In this document: piece after piece, positions 47,917 to 57,138 of the stretch | Position numbering within the stretch: the stretch's first letter is position 1 | Layout of the letters: every line of letters begins with the position of its first letter | NCBI RefSeq assembly: GCF_023845585.1 | Contig: NZ_JAMQHS010000002.1 | Span: 310,001 to 374,000, forward strand | Direction: 5' to 3' | DNA: 64,000 nucleotides | Source of the DNA: Clostridium sp. CMCC3677 | GTDB lineage: Bacteria; Bacillota; Clostridia; Clostridiales; Clostridiaceae | Notes under the pieces: model-generated | The model's input: only the letters and a program-made list of their open reading frames with translations | Told to the model about the DNA's origin: nothing | Database searches by the model: none | Position numbers and translations under genes: made by a program

Positions 47917-47937
47917 CTACACTAATATATTGTGTAG
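47917..47937 (-). promoter_or_regulatory. Leader hairpin of the second small gene
   Basis: CTACAC (47917-47922) and GTGTAG (47932-47937) are inverted; on the minus strand it is preceded by a T run and followed by AAGGGAAGTGTTTAAG and ATG, parallel to the leader at 47633-47651. Confidence 0.55.
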
Positions 47938-47948
47938 AAAAAAAAATT

Positions 47949-48446
47949 TTATTCACTGCTTGTTCCTAATTCATTTAGTACTTCTAAAAATAAATTATAC
48001 ATTTCTACTTCATCATCTTCTTTGATTAGTACAATAAGTCCATAGAAAGATATCATTAACATATAGCATAGTATTGATATAGTTCCAAGTTTTTTTATAT
48101 ACAGACTAGTATAAGCAAAAACAGCACTTGCCGTTAAGTTAGTTAAAAGAGATGCCTCTATTCCGCAGCCTCCACTTAAATAAGAACCTAGCTTTGTTTT
48201 AACATATATCTTTTCCATGCTCATGTTTATATTTTCTGCTTCATACCATTTTTTAACCTTGTCATACATTATATATAAAGTCTTATCTCTATTTTTAGTA
48301 AGTTTAAGTAAAATTTTAAAAGTCTTCTTATATTTTTTTGCAATTTTAGGAGTATAAATTTTGTATTCATCAGTATATCTATTTTTCAACTCTTTATTAG
48401 TATTAGAATGCAAATATCTTATTTTTATATTGCTCTTATCTTCCAA
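47949..48446 (-). CDS. Hypothetical membrane protein, 165 residues
   Basis: A basic, helical N-terminal 85 residues (KIAKKYKKTFKILLKLTKNR) is followed by two membrane segments (about 100-120 ASLLTNLTASAVFAYTSLYI and 125-145 ISILCYMLMISFYGLIVLI) and an acidic tail. No family is recognised. It is upstream of the two small genes on the same strand; cotranscription is possible because no U-run terminator lies between. Confidence 0.6.
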   Translation of the reverse strand: MEDKSNIKIRYLHSNTNKELKNRYTDEYKIYTPKIAKKYKKTFKILLKLTKNRDKTLYIMYDKVKKWYEAENINMSMEKIYVKTKLGSYLSGGCGIEASLLTNLTASAVFAYTSLYIKKLGTISILCYMLMISFYGLIVLIKEDDEVEMYNLFLEVLNELGTSSE

Positions 48447-48699
48447 TATACTTTCCTCCAGAATTTTTCAAGAAGATTGTTAAACATTATTCCTAATAAT
48501 ATAAAATATTCTTATATACTTAAAATATTGCAAATGTATTTTTAATTATTATAAGTCTTACTTTATAAATATATTATTTCAGCATGTTTATTATTAAAAA
48601 TTTAATCTGGTAATCCCACATTTTGCAATCAAATTCTTAAGTTCTTAAATTCTTAAATTTAAATATTCTTTTATTTTTAGAATTTTCTAAACAAAAAAG

Positions 48700-48728
48700 A
48701 GCCTATTATATTCAACATATAATAGACT
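48700..48728 (-). terminator. Terminator of topB
   Basis: Arms 48700-48711 and 48717-48728, with one G-U pair on the minus strand and a U run. It lies about 100 bases past the topB stop, beyond repeat C. Confidence 0.75.
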
Positions 48729-48742
48729 ATTTTTCATGCTTA

Positions 48743-48824
48743 AAGTTCTATTTTAAATATGTGTTGATATATACAATAGGTAAAGTGGCATTGTATATAT
48801 CAACACTCTACTAAAACAGAGCAT
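48743..48824. repeat. Fold-back repeat, copy C (short form)
   Basis: An 80-base imperfect hairpin. The left arm has TTTTAAATATGTGTTGATAT, the same 20 bases as copy A, then the core ATAGGTAAAGTGGCA. The right arm has ATATATCAACA and CTAAAACAGAGC. It abuts the topB stop codon at 48825 with no gap. Confidence 0.8.
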
Positions 48825-51014
48825 TTATTTAAAATCTTTTAAAAGTGCAGCAAATGGATTATCATTAAATTCTTCTGCTTCCTTCTTCATTTTTTTCATA
48901 TAATTATTAACTTCTCTTTTATCTACTTTGCCTTTTTTATCAAATCTCTTTTTGAATTGTGATGCTTTTTCTCTAAAATTACAATTTGTATTTGGACAAA
49001 CATATATTTGACCTTCACCATGTCCTCTAAGTTCTAATTTCTTCTTACATTCAGGACATCTAGCATTTGTTATTTTAGATACACCTTCTCTGTGACCGCA
49101 TTCTCTATCTTGGCATACATTCATTACGCCATTTTTGCCCTTAACTTCTAGCATGTATTTTCCACATACAGGACATTTTTTACCAGTCATATTATCGTGA
49201 ATGTATTTATCATTACTGAATTTAACATCTTGAACTAAAGCTGTTGCATAGTTTCTCATGTTAGAAATAAAATTATGAACATCTTCTTTCCCATTACTTA
49301 TATCATCTAGTGTCTTTTCCCACTTAGCTGTAAGAAGAGGTGATTTTAAATCTTTTGGTACTAAATCAATAAGTTGCTTTCCTTTTGATGTTGGATATAA
49401 ATCTTTACCTCTTTTTTCTATTACGAAAGAATTAAATAACTTTTCTATTATGTCTGCTCTTGTAGCAACAGTACCCAATCCTCCAGTTTGACCTAAAGTC
49501 TTTGCTGACTCCTTATCTAGCTGAATATATTTTTGAGGATTTTCCATAGCTGATAAAAGTGTACCTTCATTAAATCTTGCTGGTGGTTTAGTTTGATGAT
49601 TCTTTATTTCTATAGAATTTATCTTTAACTTATCACCTTTTGATAAATTAGGAAGTACTTGTTCTTTTAATACACCGTCTTCACTTGTTTCTTCAAGATC
49701 ATCATTTTTATCATAAACCATCTTCCAACCTTTAGATTTTATGACTTTACCTTTAGCTTTAAAACTTTCATTTCCAATCTTAACTTTAATTGAAGTCTGA
49801 ATATATTCAAAAGGTGGTAATAACACACTTAAAAATCTCTTTATAACTAAATCATAAATATTTTTTTCTTCCTTGCTAAGCATTCCAAGTGATACCTTTT
49901 GTTCTGTTGGTATTATAGCATGGTGATCACTTACCTTTGAATCATCAACAAAGCTTTTACTACCATGTATAGTTCCTTTTAATATTTGATTAGCAGATGA
50001 TGAATAATTTCCAACAGATATAGCTTTTAATCTTTCTTTAAGCGTTGGAACTATATCTCTTGTTATATATCTTGAATCTGTTCTTGGATAAGTTAATATT
50101 TTATAGTTTTCATAAAGTCTTTGCATTATAGATAAAGTTTGTTTAGCTGAATATCCAAATATTCTATTTGCATCTCTTTGAAGTTCAGTTAAATCATATA
50201 AAGCAGGTGAATATTGTTTTTTATTGCTTTCGCTTATTTCTGAAACTTCGCCTTCTTTACCCTTTAATCCTGATATTAATTTCTTTGCTATCTCATTGTC
50301 ATATATTCTATTATTATTATCATTAGATGACCACTCCATAGCTAAATTATTATTTTTAGCTATTATAGTATAATAATCCTTAGGCTTAAAATTTTTGATG
50401 TCCTCTTCTCTTTGAACTATCATAGCAAGTGTTGGTGATTGAACTCTTCCAGCTGATAATTGAGCATTATATTTGCAAGTTAAAGCTCTAGTAACATTAA
50501 GTCCTACAATCCAATCTGCTTCTGCTCTTCCTTGGGCTGCTCTATATAAATTTTCATAAGCAGAACCTGGTTTTAAATTTCTAAAACCATCTAAAATTGC
50601 TTTATCCGTTTGAGATGAAATCCATAGTCTTTTTATTGGCTTTTTAACTCCAACCTTGTCTATAATCCATCTAGCAACTAATTCTCCTTCTCTTCCTGAA
50701 TCTGTTGCAATTACTATCTCAGTTATATCATTTCTAAGCATTTGTTTTTTCACTTCATAAAATTGCTTAGAAGTTTTCTTTATAACACATAACTTCATAT
50801 TTTTAGGAAGCATTGGAAGAGTTTCCATACTCCATTTTTTATATTTATCTCCATATCCTTCTGGATCTAGTAATGTAACTAAATGACCTAATGCCCAAGT
50901 TACTACATAATTATTTCCTTCTATATAAGAACCTTTATTTTGATTACATTTTAATACCTTAGCTAAATCTCTTCCTACTGATGGTTTTTCAGCTAATACA
51001 AGAATTTTACTCAT
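48825..51014 (-). CDS. topB: DNA topoisomerase III
   Basis: 729 residues. Toprim domain LAEKPSVGRDLAKVL and IVIATDSGREGELVARWIID, basic WISSQTDKAI, active-site region ILTYPRTDSRYITRD with the nucleophilic Tyr, and two C-terminal zinc ribbons (CPVCGKYM...CQDREC and CPECKKKL...CPNTNC). It is a type IA enzyme that decatenates and relaxes negatively supercoiled DNA. The ATG follows a GAGAGGAAG site. It stands alone, so it is likely the chromosomal housekeeping form rather than one from a conjugative element. Confidence 0.96.
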   Translation of the reverse strand: MSKILVLAEKPSVGRDLAKVLKCNQNKGSYIEGNNYVVTWALGHLVTLLDPEGYGDKYKKWSMETLPMLPKNMKLCVIKKTSKQFYEVKKQMLRNDITEIVIATDSGREGELVARWIIDKVGVKKPIKRLWISSQTDKAILDGFRNLKPGSAYENLYRAAQGRAEADWIVGLNVTRALTCKYNAQLSAGRVQSPTLAMIVQREEDIKNFKPKDYYTIIAKNNNLAMEWSSNDNNNRIYDNEIAKKLISGLKGKEGEVSEISESNKKQYSPALYDLTELQRDANRIFGYSAKQTLSIMQRLYENYKILTYPRTDSRYITRDIVPTLKERLKAISVGNYSSSANQILKGTIHGSKSFVDDSKVSDHHAIIPTEQKVSLGMLSKEEKNIYDLVIKRFLSVLLPPFEYIQTSIKVKIGNESFKAKGKVIKSKGWKMVYDKNDDLEETSEDGVLKEQVLPNLSKGDKLKINSIEIKNHQTKPPARFNEGTLLSAMENPQKYIQLDKESAKTLGQTGGLGTVATRADIIEKLFNSFVIEKRGKDLYPTSKGKQLIDLVPKDLKSPLLTAKWEKTLDDISNGKEDVHNFISNMRNYATALVQDVKFSNDKYIHDNMTGKKCPVCGKYMLEVKGKNGVMNVCQDRECGHREGVSKITNARCPECKKKLELRGHGEGQIYVCPNTNCNFREKASQFKKRFDKKGKVDKREVNNYMKKMKKEAEEFNDNPFAALLKDFK

Positions 51015-51038
51015 TATTTTCTTCCTCTCTCAAAAGAA

Positions 51039-51078
51039 CTCTATTAAAATCTAATTTATAATATAAATTTTAATAGAG
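51039..51078 (-). terminator. Hairpin between ywbE and topB
   Basis: CTCTATTAAAAT (51039-51050) pairs with ATTTTAATAGAG (51067-51078). It lies in the topB leader and could end the upstream ywbE transcript; the U run is short. Confidence 0.5.
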
Positions 51079-51287
51079 CTCTATTTTTGTGTCATATAAT
51101 TTAATTATATCATAAAGTTATATGTGATATTATGATCTATAAACTTTAGTATATATCTTTCATAATGTTTCTTTATAAAATTTATAAATTATTATTTTAT
51201 CTTATTCACTATCTAATAGATAATACAGATTTTTATAAACCACGAGCTCATGTGATAATATTCTTACTCACTTAAACCTACTTAAAT

Positions 51288-51479
51288 TTAAAGAATCTTT
51301 TGAACTCTTCCGACTACATTATCTTCAAGCATAACTTTAATTCCTCTATGATGATTAGAAGAATTAGTAAGAATTCTCTTAACTATTCCTTCAGTTAACT
51401 TTCCTGTACGTTGATCCTCTTTCTTGACAACTAATACCTTAGAACCTATTTTTATATCACATCTATTTGTTCCATTCAT
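51288..51479 (-). CDS. ywbE: YwbE family protein
   Basis: 63 residues, the full length of this small family (DUF2196). IKIGSKVLVVKKEDQRTGKL, TEGIVKRILTNSSNHHRGIK and VMLEDNVVGRVQKIL are its signature. It is basic, with a KOW-like beta fold suggested by the sequence; its function is unknown. The ATG follows GAGGAG. Confidence 0.9.
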   Translation of the reverse strand: MNGTNRCDIKIGSKVLVVKKEDQRTGKLTEGIVKRILTNSSNHHRGIKVMLEDNVVGRVQKIL

Positions 51480-51679
51480 AACAGCATTCTCCTCTAAAAT
51501 TCTTAATGTCTATTGCAAATTCTAACAGTCTTTTACTATCTGCTATCAACTCAATAAACACTTTATTTAATTGTTTATTTATCAATCTATTTTATTTCTC
51601 ATTATTTTTACACAAGATATTACACTTAACTTGACAATTCATCATATATAAATTTCACAAATAAATATACTACCTCAAC

Positions 51680-52201
51680 TTAATGTTGTGTAAATGTAAA
51701 TATTGATGTTATTCTTAATAAATCTAATAATATTACTATATTAATAAATATTATTATTCCACAAAAAGTAAATTCCAATTGACTATTAGTTTTTATTTTA
51801 CCTAATGATATTTTCTTTTTACTTAAGGGATAAAACCAAGGTAATCCCCCAATTGTACAACTATCTAAAATCAAATGAGAAACTATTCCTAAGAATAACC
51901 CATTAATAAAAATCAATTGAAGTGTATCTTTAACTGGATATGTCACTATTAAATATAATATTAAATATAATAACGGTGAATGAAAAAGCTTTCTATGACC
52001 TGCTAATTTATTTATAACTCTAGATACCGGCTTTGCTTTGTTTCCAATATAACTACTTTTATGATCAATATCCGGTAAAAGACTTCCTAATATAGAACCG
52101 CCAACAAATATAGTTACTGGTAATAATTCAATATTGTGCATTTGTGAAGTTATATAAAAACTCGCTAGAATACCTCCATTTATATGAGTTTTATAATTCA
52201 T
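51680..52201 (-). CDS. YdjM-like membrane-bound metal-dependent hydrolase family protein
   Basis: 173 residues with four membrane segments. It has the DUF457/YdjM histidine pattern: MNYKTHINGGILASF, LLPDIDHKSSYIGNKAKPVS, HRKLFHSPLLYL and VSHLILDSCTIGGLPWFYPL. The clustered His and Asp suggest a metal site in the membrane; the substrate is unknown. It is a single gene. Confidence 0.85.
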   Translation of the reverse strand: MNYKTHINGGILASFYITSQMHNIELLPVTIFVGGSILGSLLPDIDHKSSYIGNKAKPVSRVINKLAGHRKLFHSPLLYLILYLIVTYPVKDTLQLIFINGLFLGIVSHLILDSCTIGGLPWFYPLSKKKISLGKIKTNSQLEFTFCGIIIFINIVILLDLLRITSIFTFTQH

Positions 52202-52342
52202 TTTTATTCTCCTAATTTTTCTTTGGTTTCTATTAGTATATTGGCTATTATACTACATATTCGCCATATTTCCAAAAAATTAGATATAAAATTGATATTT
52301 ATTTGCAAATCAAATTAGAATTTACTAAAAAATACACTAAAA

Positions 52343-52376
52343 AAGCATCTAAACATATAAATTATTTTAGATGCTT
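52343..52376 (-). terminator. Terminator of the small gene at 52467
   Basis: AAGCATCTAAA (52343-52353) pairs with TTTAGATGCTT (52366-52376), with an A run outside that gives U on the minus strand. Confidence 0.7.
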
Positions 52377-52466
52377 CTTAGCTTAATATTTAATTTTTGA
52401 AAATTATAATTGAATAAATTCTAATCAGCTTAAATTTAGTTAAATATTTTTGTTACTATGACCTTA

Positions 52467-52697
52467 TTAATTTTCTATCATTGATAATAAATCTTGAACC
52501 GCTTTTTTTACCTTGCTAGGTAATTTGTCTAATGCTTTTTCTCTTTTTCTTTCATCTTGTATTTGAGCAATTCTAAGTACTTCTTGTTGAAGTCCAGGTA
52601 CTCCCTTAAGATCTCCAACTGTTTTATAAAATCTTTGAGCAAATACTGGATCCTGCATTTTTTGTTGAACTTTCATTATCAGCTGATAACCATTCAT
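52467..52697 (-). CDS. Small conserved-looking hypothetical protein
   Basis: 76 residues, helical and charged (MNGYQLIMKVQQKMQDPVFA, then LPSKVKKAVQDLLSMIEN). The ATG has a strong GTAGGAGG site and the gene has its own terminator, so it is likely translated. It is not recognised as a named family. No membrane segment. Confidence 0.65.
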   Translation of the reverse strand: MNGYQLIMKVQQKMQDPVFAQRFYKTVGDLKGVPGLQQEVLRIAQIQDERKREKALDKLPSKVKKAVQDLLSMIEN

Positions 52698-52769
52698 TTA
52701 AAATCCTCCTACTTAAGTTATCATTTCATACTCTTATAGTATTCAGATTTAATATAAATGGTACGAATA

Positions 52770-53657
52770 TTATAAACTTCTTAAATTTCTGTTAAATTCA
52801 AATTTTAATCTCATTTCATCATAATTTTCAAGTATTATATCTAATCTTTTAATAAATTCTTCTTTATCTCTTGGTAATTTTCCAGACATTTGTATAAAAT
52901 TTGATTCATGTTTTGAACTAAACAATGTATTTTCATTAACATTTAAGTTTTTTATCAAAGTTCTTAATTCTACTAATCTTTCTAATTCTGTTGCTTCTTT
53001 GAATTTTCCAAGCAAGCAATCTGAATTTAACTTTGTTCCTGACATTAATATTAAAGATAATGGAAAAATCCCCTTACTATTTACTTTATTTAATAATTTT
53101 GCTGTATCAGTAGCATTTCTTATTCCTTTACCTGCTCCAGCAACACCAGTCATAACCATACAATAATATCCTATTCCTGCTTCATCTAATTTTCTTAATT
53201 GCTCTAAAGCGTCTTTTGAAGCATTTCCTTTATTAATATTTAAAAGAACCTCATCATTTCCACTTTCTAAACCAATATATAAATCATTGATTCCAAGCTT
53301 GCGTAATTCTTTTAATTCATCTATAGTCTTTAATTTAATGCTTTTTATTGAAGCATACATAGCTATTGTCTTACATTTAGGTAAATACTTTCTTATTAAA
53401 ATAGCTATGTTTTTTAATTCTTCTGTATTTAAAATAAATGGATCTCCGTTTAATAAATAAATTCTTGAATCATCTTTATGTAATCTACTTGCTTCTTTTA
53501 AGTCCTCTTCTATTTGATTCAAGTCCTCTTTTTGAAATTTTATATTTTTATACATGTTACAATATGCACAGCTATTATGCGAACATCCTGATGTTACTTG
53601 TAATAATAAAGTATTTGATTCTATTGGTGGTCTATAAATAATTTTATCGTAATTCAT
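52770..53657 (-). CDS. Radical SAM protein with CX4CX2C cluster motif
   Basis: 295 residues. The Fe-S motif is CSHNSCAYC (Cys at about 25, 30, 33), CX4CX2C instead of the usual CX3CX2C, preceded by YRPPIESNTLLLQVTSG. The rest has GDPFILN, YASIKSIK and GLESGNDEVLLNINKGN, as in Elp3/MiaB-like barrels. This pattern belongs to a family of uncharacterised radical SAM enzymes. No partner gene is adjacent, so the substrate is unknown. Confidence 0.85.
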   Translation of the reverse strand: MNYDKIIYRPPIESNTLLLQVTSGCSHNSCAYCNMYKNIKFQKEDLNQIEEDLKEASRLHKDDSRIYLLNGDPFILNTEELKNIAILIRKYLPKCKTIAMYASIKSIKLKTIDELKELRKLGINDLYIGLESGNDEVLLNINKGNASKDALEQLRKLDEAGIGYYCMVMTGVAGAGKGIRNATDTAKLLNKVNSKGIFPLSLILMSGTKLNSDCLLGKFKEATELERLVELRTLIKNLNVNENTLFSSKHESNFIQMSGKLPRDKEEFIKRLDIILENYDEMRLKFEFNRNLRSL

Positions 53658-54035
53658 AAAAAATACCTCTACTATTATAATATTATTCTAATTTACACTA
53701 GATAAACATTATTTGTAATCATAATGTTTAATCAATTATTAAACATTTTATCCATAATTTATCTAATTTAAACACTTTGTAACTATTCCGTTTTTAAATA
53801 AATTTAAGTCATGGAACAATGGTTAATTTTAATAACAAATGCCATAATGCTCTAGAATTTATTGAAAGCAATATAAAGAATTTTCTTTAACTAATAAGTT
53901 AGTTAAATCTTTGCACATATCTTTTAATAAATTATCACTAAATTTATACAGATTTAATTTTTTGTAATATATATGCAAAACCTTGCATGTGTTGTATAAT
54001 TATGTCGAAAATATAAAAAGGGGGTTCAGAATATA
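53658..54035. other. Intergenic region with promoter-operator of the third chemoreceptor
   Basis: No gene is supported. A TATAAT box lies at 53995-54000, and an inverted repeat ATGCAA-AACC-TTGCAT (53973-53988) covers the -35 area of that promoter, suggesting a repressor site. The chemoreceptor start has a GGGGG ribosome site. Confidence 0.45.
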
Positions 54036-55751
54036 ATGAATAATCTTAAGATAAGATTTAAACTAATAATTCTATCATTAATAGCATTAATATTAATTAG
54101 TATTATGAGTGGAATCGGATATTATTATATTGCGAAGTCAAATAAAAGCATGGCAGAAATGTATAAACAAAACTTATTAAGTATTGAATGGTTAAATGAT
54201 AACAGAAATCAAGCTAGAGCTATAGAATCAGATTTATATTACATACTATTAAATATAGAAGACAAAGATACGCAGAACGAAAAATTAAAGGACATTCAAA
54301 CTAGACAAGAAACTTTTAACACAAATTGGACAAACTTTAAACAAATAGCTAATGAACAATATGCACTAGATAGAATTCCTATTGTTGAAAGTAATCTTAA
54401 AAATTTCACAAAAGGAATGAATTCTGCAGTTAAACTAGCAATGGATGGAAAACAGAATGAAGCTCTTGAGGAATTTAAAACTGTTGAAAATAATCAATCT
54501 GAATTTCAAACAAACTTAAAAGAAATTGCTATATATAATTCTCAATTAGCAAATAGTCTAAATAATCAAAATAATGAAGATTTTAATCTTTCTAAAAAAT
54601 TATTTGGAGTAATATTTTTTATTATCGTATGCCTTGGTTATGTAGTAACTTTTACAATTTCAAGATCTATCTCAGTTCCATTAACTACTGCTGTAAATCA
54701 TTTAAAACGTGTATCCACAGGGGATTTCACAATTACTCTTCCTGAGAAGTTCATGAGAAGAAAAGATGAAATAGGTGAAATTTCAAATGCAATAACTGGT
54801 ATGCAAAACTCATTAAAACTTTTGATTGGAAATGTAAAAGGTGAATCTGACAGTATTAAAACTATAGTAAACACTATTTCAGAAAATATAAATAATTTAA
54901 ATGAAAATATAGAAGATGTATCCTCAACTACAGAAGAATTATCAGCAGGAATGGAAGAAACTGCTGCATCAGCACAAGAAATTAATGCAACAGCAGATGA
55001 GATAGAAAAAGCTGTTGACTCTATATCAAAAAAAGCTCAAGAAGGTGCTATAGAAGCTTCTGAAATAAATAAAAGGGCAATAACTACTAAACTCAATGTT
55101 AATAATTCACAAGAAAAAAGTATAAATATTTTTTCACAAACTAAATATAAATTACAAACAGCAATAGAAAATTCACAAGTAGTACAACAAATTACTGTAT
55201 TATCAGAATCAATAATGCAGATATCAACTCAAACAAATCTTTTAGCATTAAACGCTGCAATTGAAGCTGCACGTGCTGGAGAAGCTGGACGTGGTTTTGC
55301 AGTGGTTGCAGATGAGATAAGAACACTTGCAGAAGAATGTAAAAATACAGTTATTGAAATACAAAATATAACTCAAAAAGTTGTAGTATCAGTTGATGAT
55401 TTATCATCTAGTTCTAATGAATTATTAAATTTTGTTTCTGAAGATGTACAAAGTGATTATAATACAATGTTAAATATAGCAGATCAATATAGTACAGATG
55501 CAGAATTTGTAAGTAATCTTGTACTAGAATTCAGCTCTACTTCTGAGGAACTTTTAGCTTCACTCCAACAAGTAACAGAAACAATTGGACATGTATCTAT
55601 GGCTTCAAATGAAGGAGCAGACGGAACTTCAAATATTGCTGAAAAAGTATCAAATATAAATGAAAAATCTAATACAATTATGGAAGAAGTACTAAAATCC
55701 AAAGAAAGTGTAGAAGAATTAAATAACCAAATATCTAAATTTAAAATTTAA
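54036..55751 (+). CDS. Methyl-accepting chemotaxis protein (four-helix-bundle type)
   Basis: 571 residues. Membrane segments at about 10-32 and 187-208 flank a four-helix-bundle sensor ([20 protein letters not shown] is the typical 4HB_MCP entry). Then come HAMP ([20 protein letters not shown]) and a signalling domain with tip [40 protein letters not shown]. It is on the opposite strand from its neighbours and alone, with its own promoter, so it is not part of the island at 4.9-10 kb. The ligand is unknown. Confidence 0.93.
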   Translation: MNNLKIRFKLIILSLIALILISIMSGIGYYYIAKSNKSMAEMYKQNLLSIEWLNDNRNQARAIESDLYYILLNIEDKDTQNEKLKDIQTRQETFNTNWTNFKQIANEQYALDRIPIVESNLKNFTKGMNSAVKLAMDGKQNEALEEFKTVENNQSEFQTNLKEIAIYNSQLANSLNNQNNEDFNLSKKLFGVIFFIIVCLGYVVTFTISRSISVPLTTAVNHLKRVSTGDFTITLPEKFMRRKDEIGEISNAITGMQNSLKLLIGNVKGESDSIKTIVNTISENINNLNENIEDVSSTTEELSAGMEETAASAQEINATADEIEKAVDSISKKAQEGAIEASEINKRAITTKLNVNNSQEKSINIFSQTKYKLQTAIENSQVVQQITVLSESIMQISTQTNLLALNAAIEAARAGEAGRGFAVVADEIRTLAEECKNTVIEIQNITQKVVVSVDDLSSSSNELLNFVSEDVQSDYNTMLNIADQYSTDAEFVSNLVLEFSSTSEELLASLQQVTETIGHVSMASNEGADGTSNIAEKVSNINEKSNTIMEEVLKSKESVEELNNQISKFKI

Positions 55752-55770
55752 TATAAAAGTTGTTAATGAG

Positions 55771-55816
55771 ATAAAAGTGATATCTAGTATTATAAAAATC
55801 TAGATATCACTTTTAT
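55771..55816. terminator. Bidirectional terminator between convergent genes
   Basis: A perfect 17-bp stem (55771-55787 with 55800-55816) and 12-base loop lie between the convergent chemoreceptor and hydrolase genes, serving both strands. Confidence 0.85.
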
Positions 55817-55842
55817 AATTGCTAATTTTATTTTTATATAGT

Positions 55843-56814
55843 TTACACAGAGTTAATATACTTATCAACAAATTTCTTTATAGTATTCCAATATAAATCT
55901 GGATTAACTTTATGAGCCTTACAATGCCCTGCTTCTTTTACTATTAATATTTCTTTTTCACATTTCGCTGCATTATATACCTTATCTAGCATAAAATATG
56001 GTACAAATTTATCTTCCTCTCCATGAATAAATAATATGGGGGTCTTTGATTTACTAACTTGTTTTATAGCTGAAGCTTCTTTTAAAAAATATCCTGATTT
56101 CATTTTAGTAATAACGCTTGCTGCATACATTATTGGAAATTTAGGTAATTTAAACATACTTTTTAATTGATATGAAAATTCATCCCAAGCTGATGTGTAA
56201 CCACAATCTTCTATGATAGCCTTAACATTACTTGGAAGATTTTCACCTGATGTCATCATAACAGTACTTGCACCCATAGAAATACCATATAATAAAATTT
56301 CAGATTCTTTATCTTTATTTACTATATAATTAATCCATTCAATAATATCTTTTCTATCGTGCCATCCCATACCAATATAATTCCCCTCACTTTTACCATG
56401 ACCTCTCAAATCTGGTATTACTATATTATAACCCATTTCATAAAATGCCTTTGCTCTACTTCCCATTCTCATACCCTCACCAGTATATCCATGAACCATA
56501 ACAACCCATTTTTGTGAATTATTAGTATATAAGATTTGATATCCATGAAGATTTAAATCATCAAATGACTTTATATATATATCATTATACTTTGATGTAT
56601 TTAATATCCATTCTCTATCTTCTTCTCTATCCTCTCCGCTAGTTTCATCTTTCTTTACTACTTCACTTCCAAAGTTTTTGTTGCTATCAAATACTTTATC
56701 TTTTGATATATTGGGATTAAGTGAAAAATTGTAAAAATAGTTTCCTGCAAATATAAGTAAAATTATAATTATTAATAATGCAATACATATTGTTAGTATT
56801 ATCTTATCTTCCAT
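55843..56814 (-). CDS. Membrane-anchored alpha/beta hydrolase
   Basis: 323 residues. An N-terminal membrane anchor (about 6-27) is followed by an alpha/beta hydrolase domain: VHGYTGEGMRMGSRA oxyanion loop, PDLRGHGKSEG, nucleophile elbow GISMGAS (Ser179), HGEEDKFVP acid region and EAGHCKA with the catalytic His. The catalytic domain probably faces outside. It belongs to the BEM46/serine-aminopeptidase-like group; the substrate is unknown. Confidence 0.9.
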   Translation of the reverse strand: MEDKIILTICIALLIIIILLIFAGNYFYNFSLNPNISKDKVFDSNKNFGSEVVKKDETSGEDREEDREWILNTSKYNDIYIKSFDDLNLHGYQILYTNNSQKWVVMVHGYTGEGMRMGSRAKAFYEMGYNIVIPDLRGHGKSEGNYIGMGWHDRKDIIEWINYIVNKDKESEILLYGISMGASTVMMTSGENLPSNVKAIIEDCGYTSAWDEFSYQLKSMFKLPKFPIMYAASVITKMKSGYFLKEASAIKQVSKSKTPILFIHGEEDKFVPYFMLDKVYNAAKCEKEILIVKEAGHCKAHKVNPDLYWNTIKKFVDKYINSV

Positions 56815-57020
56815 TATTATCTTTATCTCCTATTATTTAATTTATATAAATTATATACACCATACTCTTAAAACAATCATTTATTTCTTACTTTTTCATC
56901 ATATAGTTATATATTATCATATTTTCAACAGACTGTCTGAAAATAAAGATTATAAAAATCAAAGTCTAATTCCACCTTATACTACAATATCAATGTTCCA
57001 TTAATATATAATACAAGAAG

Positions 57021-57067
57021 AAAAGACTATCTCAAATATACAAATATATTTTTTGAGATAGTCTTTT
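57021..57067. terminator. Terminator of the two-component operon
   Basis: A 16-bp perfect stem (57021-57036 with 57052-57067), AAAAGACTATCTCAAA and its complement. It lies 72 bases after the kinase stop codon. The stretch between it and 56814 shows no gene. Confidence 0.85.
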
Positions 57068-57138
57068 TATATATCAAATTCCTAAATCTACAGACCTATA
57101 TAAAATTAATATTTTAAATAATACTAACCTTATAAGTT

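Noticed and set aside
53811-53855. A 14-residue frame starting MEQW
   Set aside because: Too short, with no ribosome site and no hydrophobic domain; not a known toxin or leader peptide.
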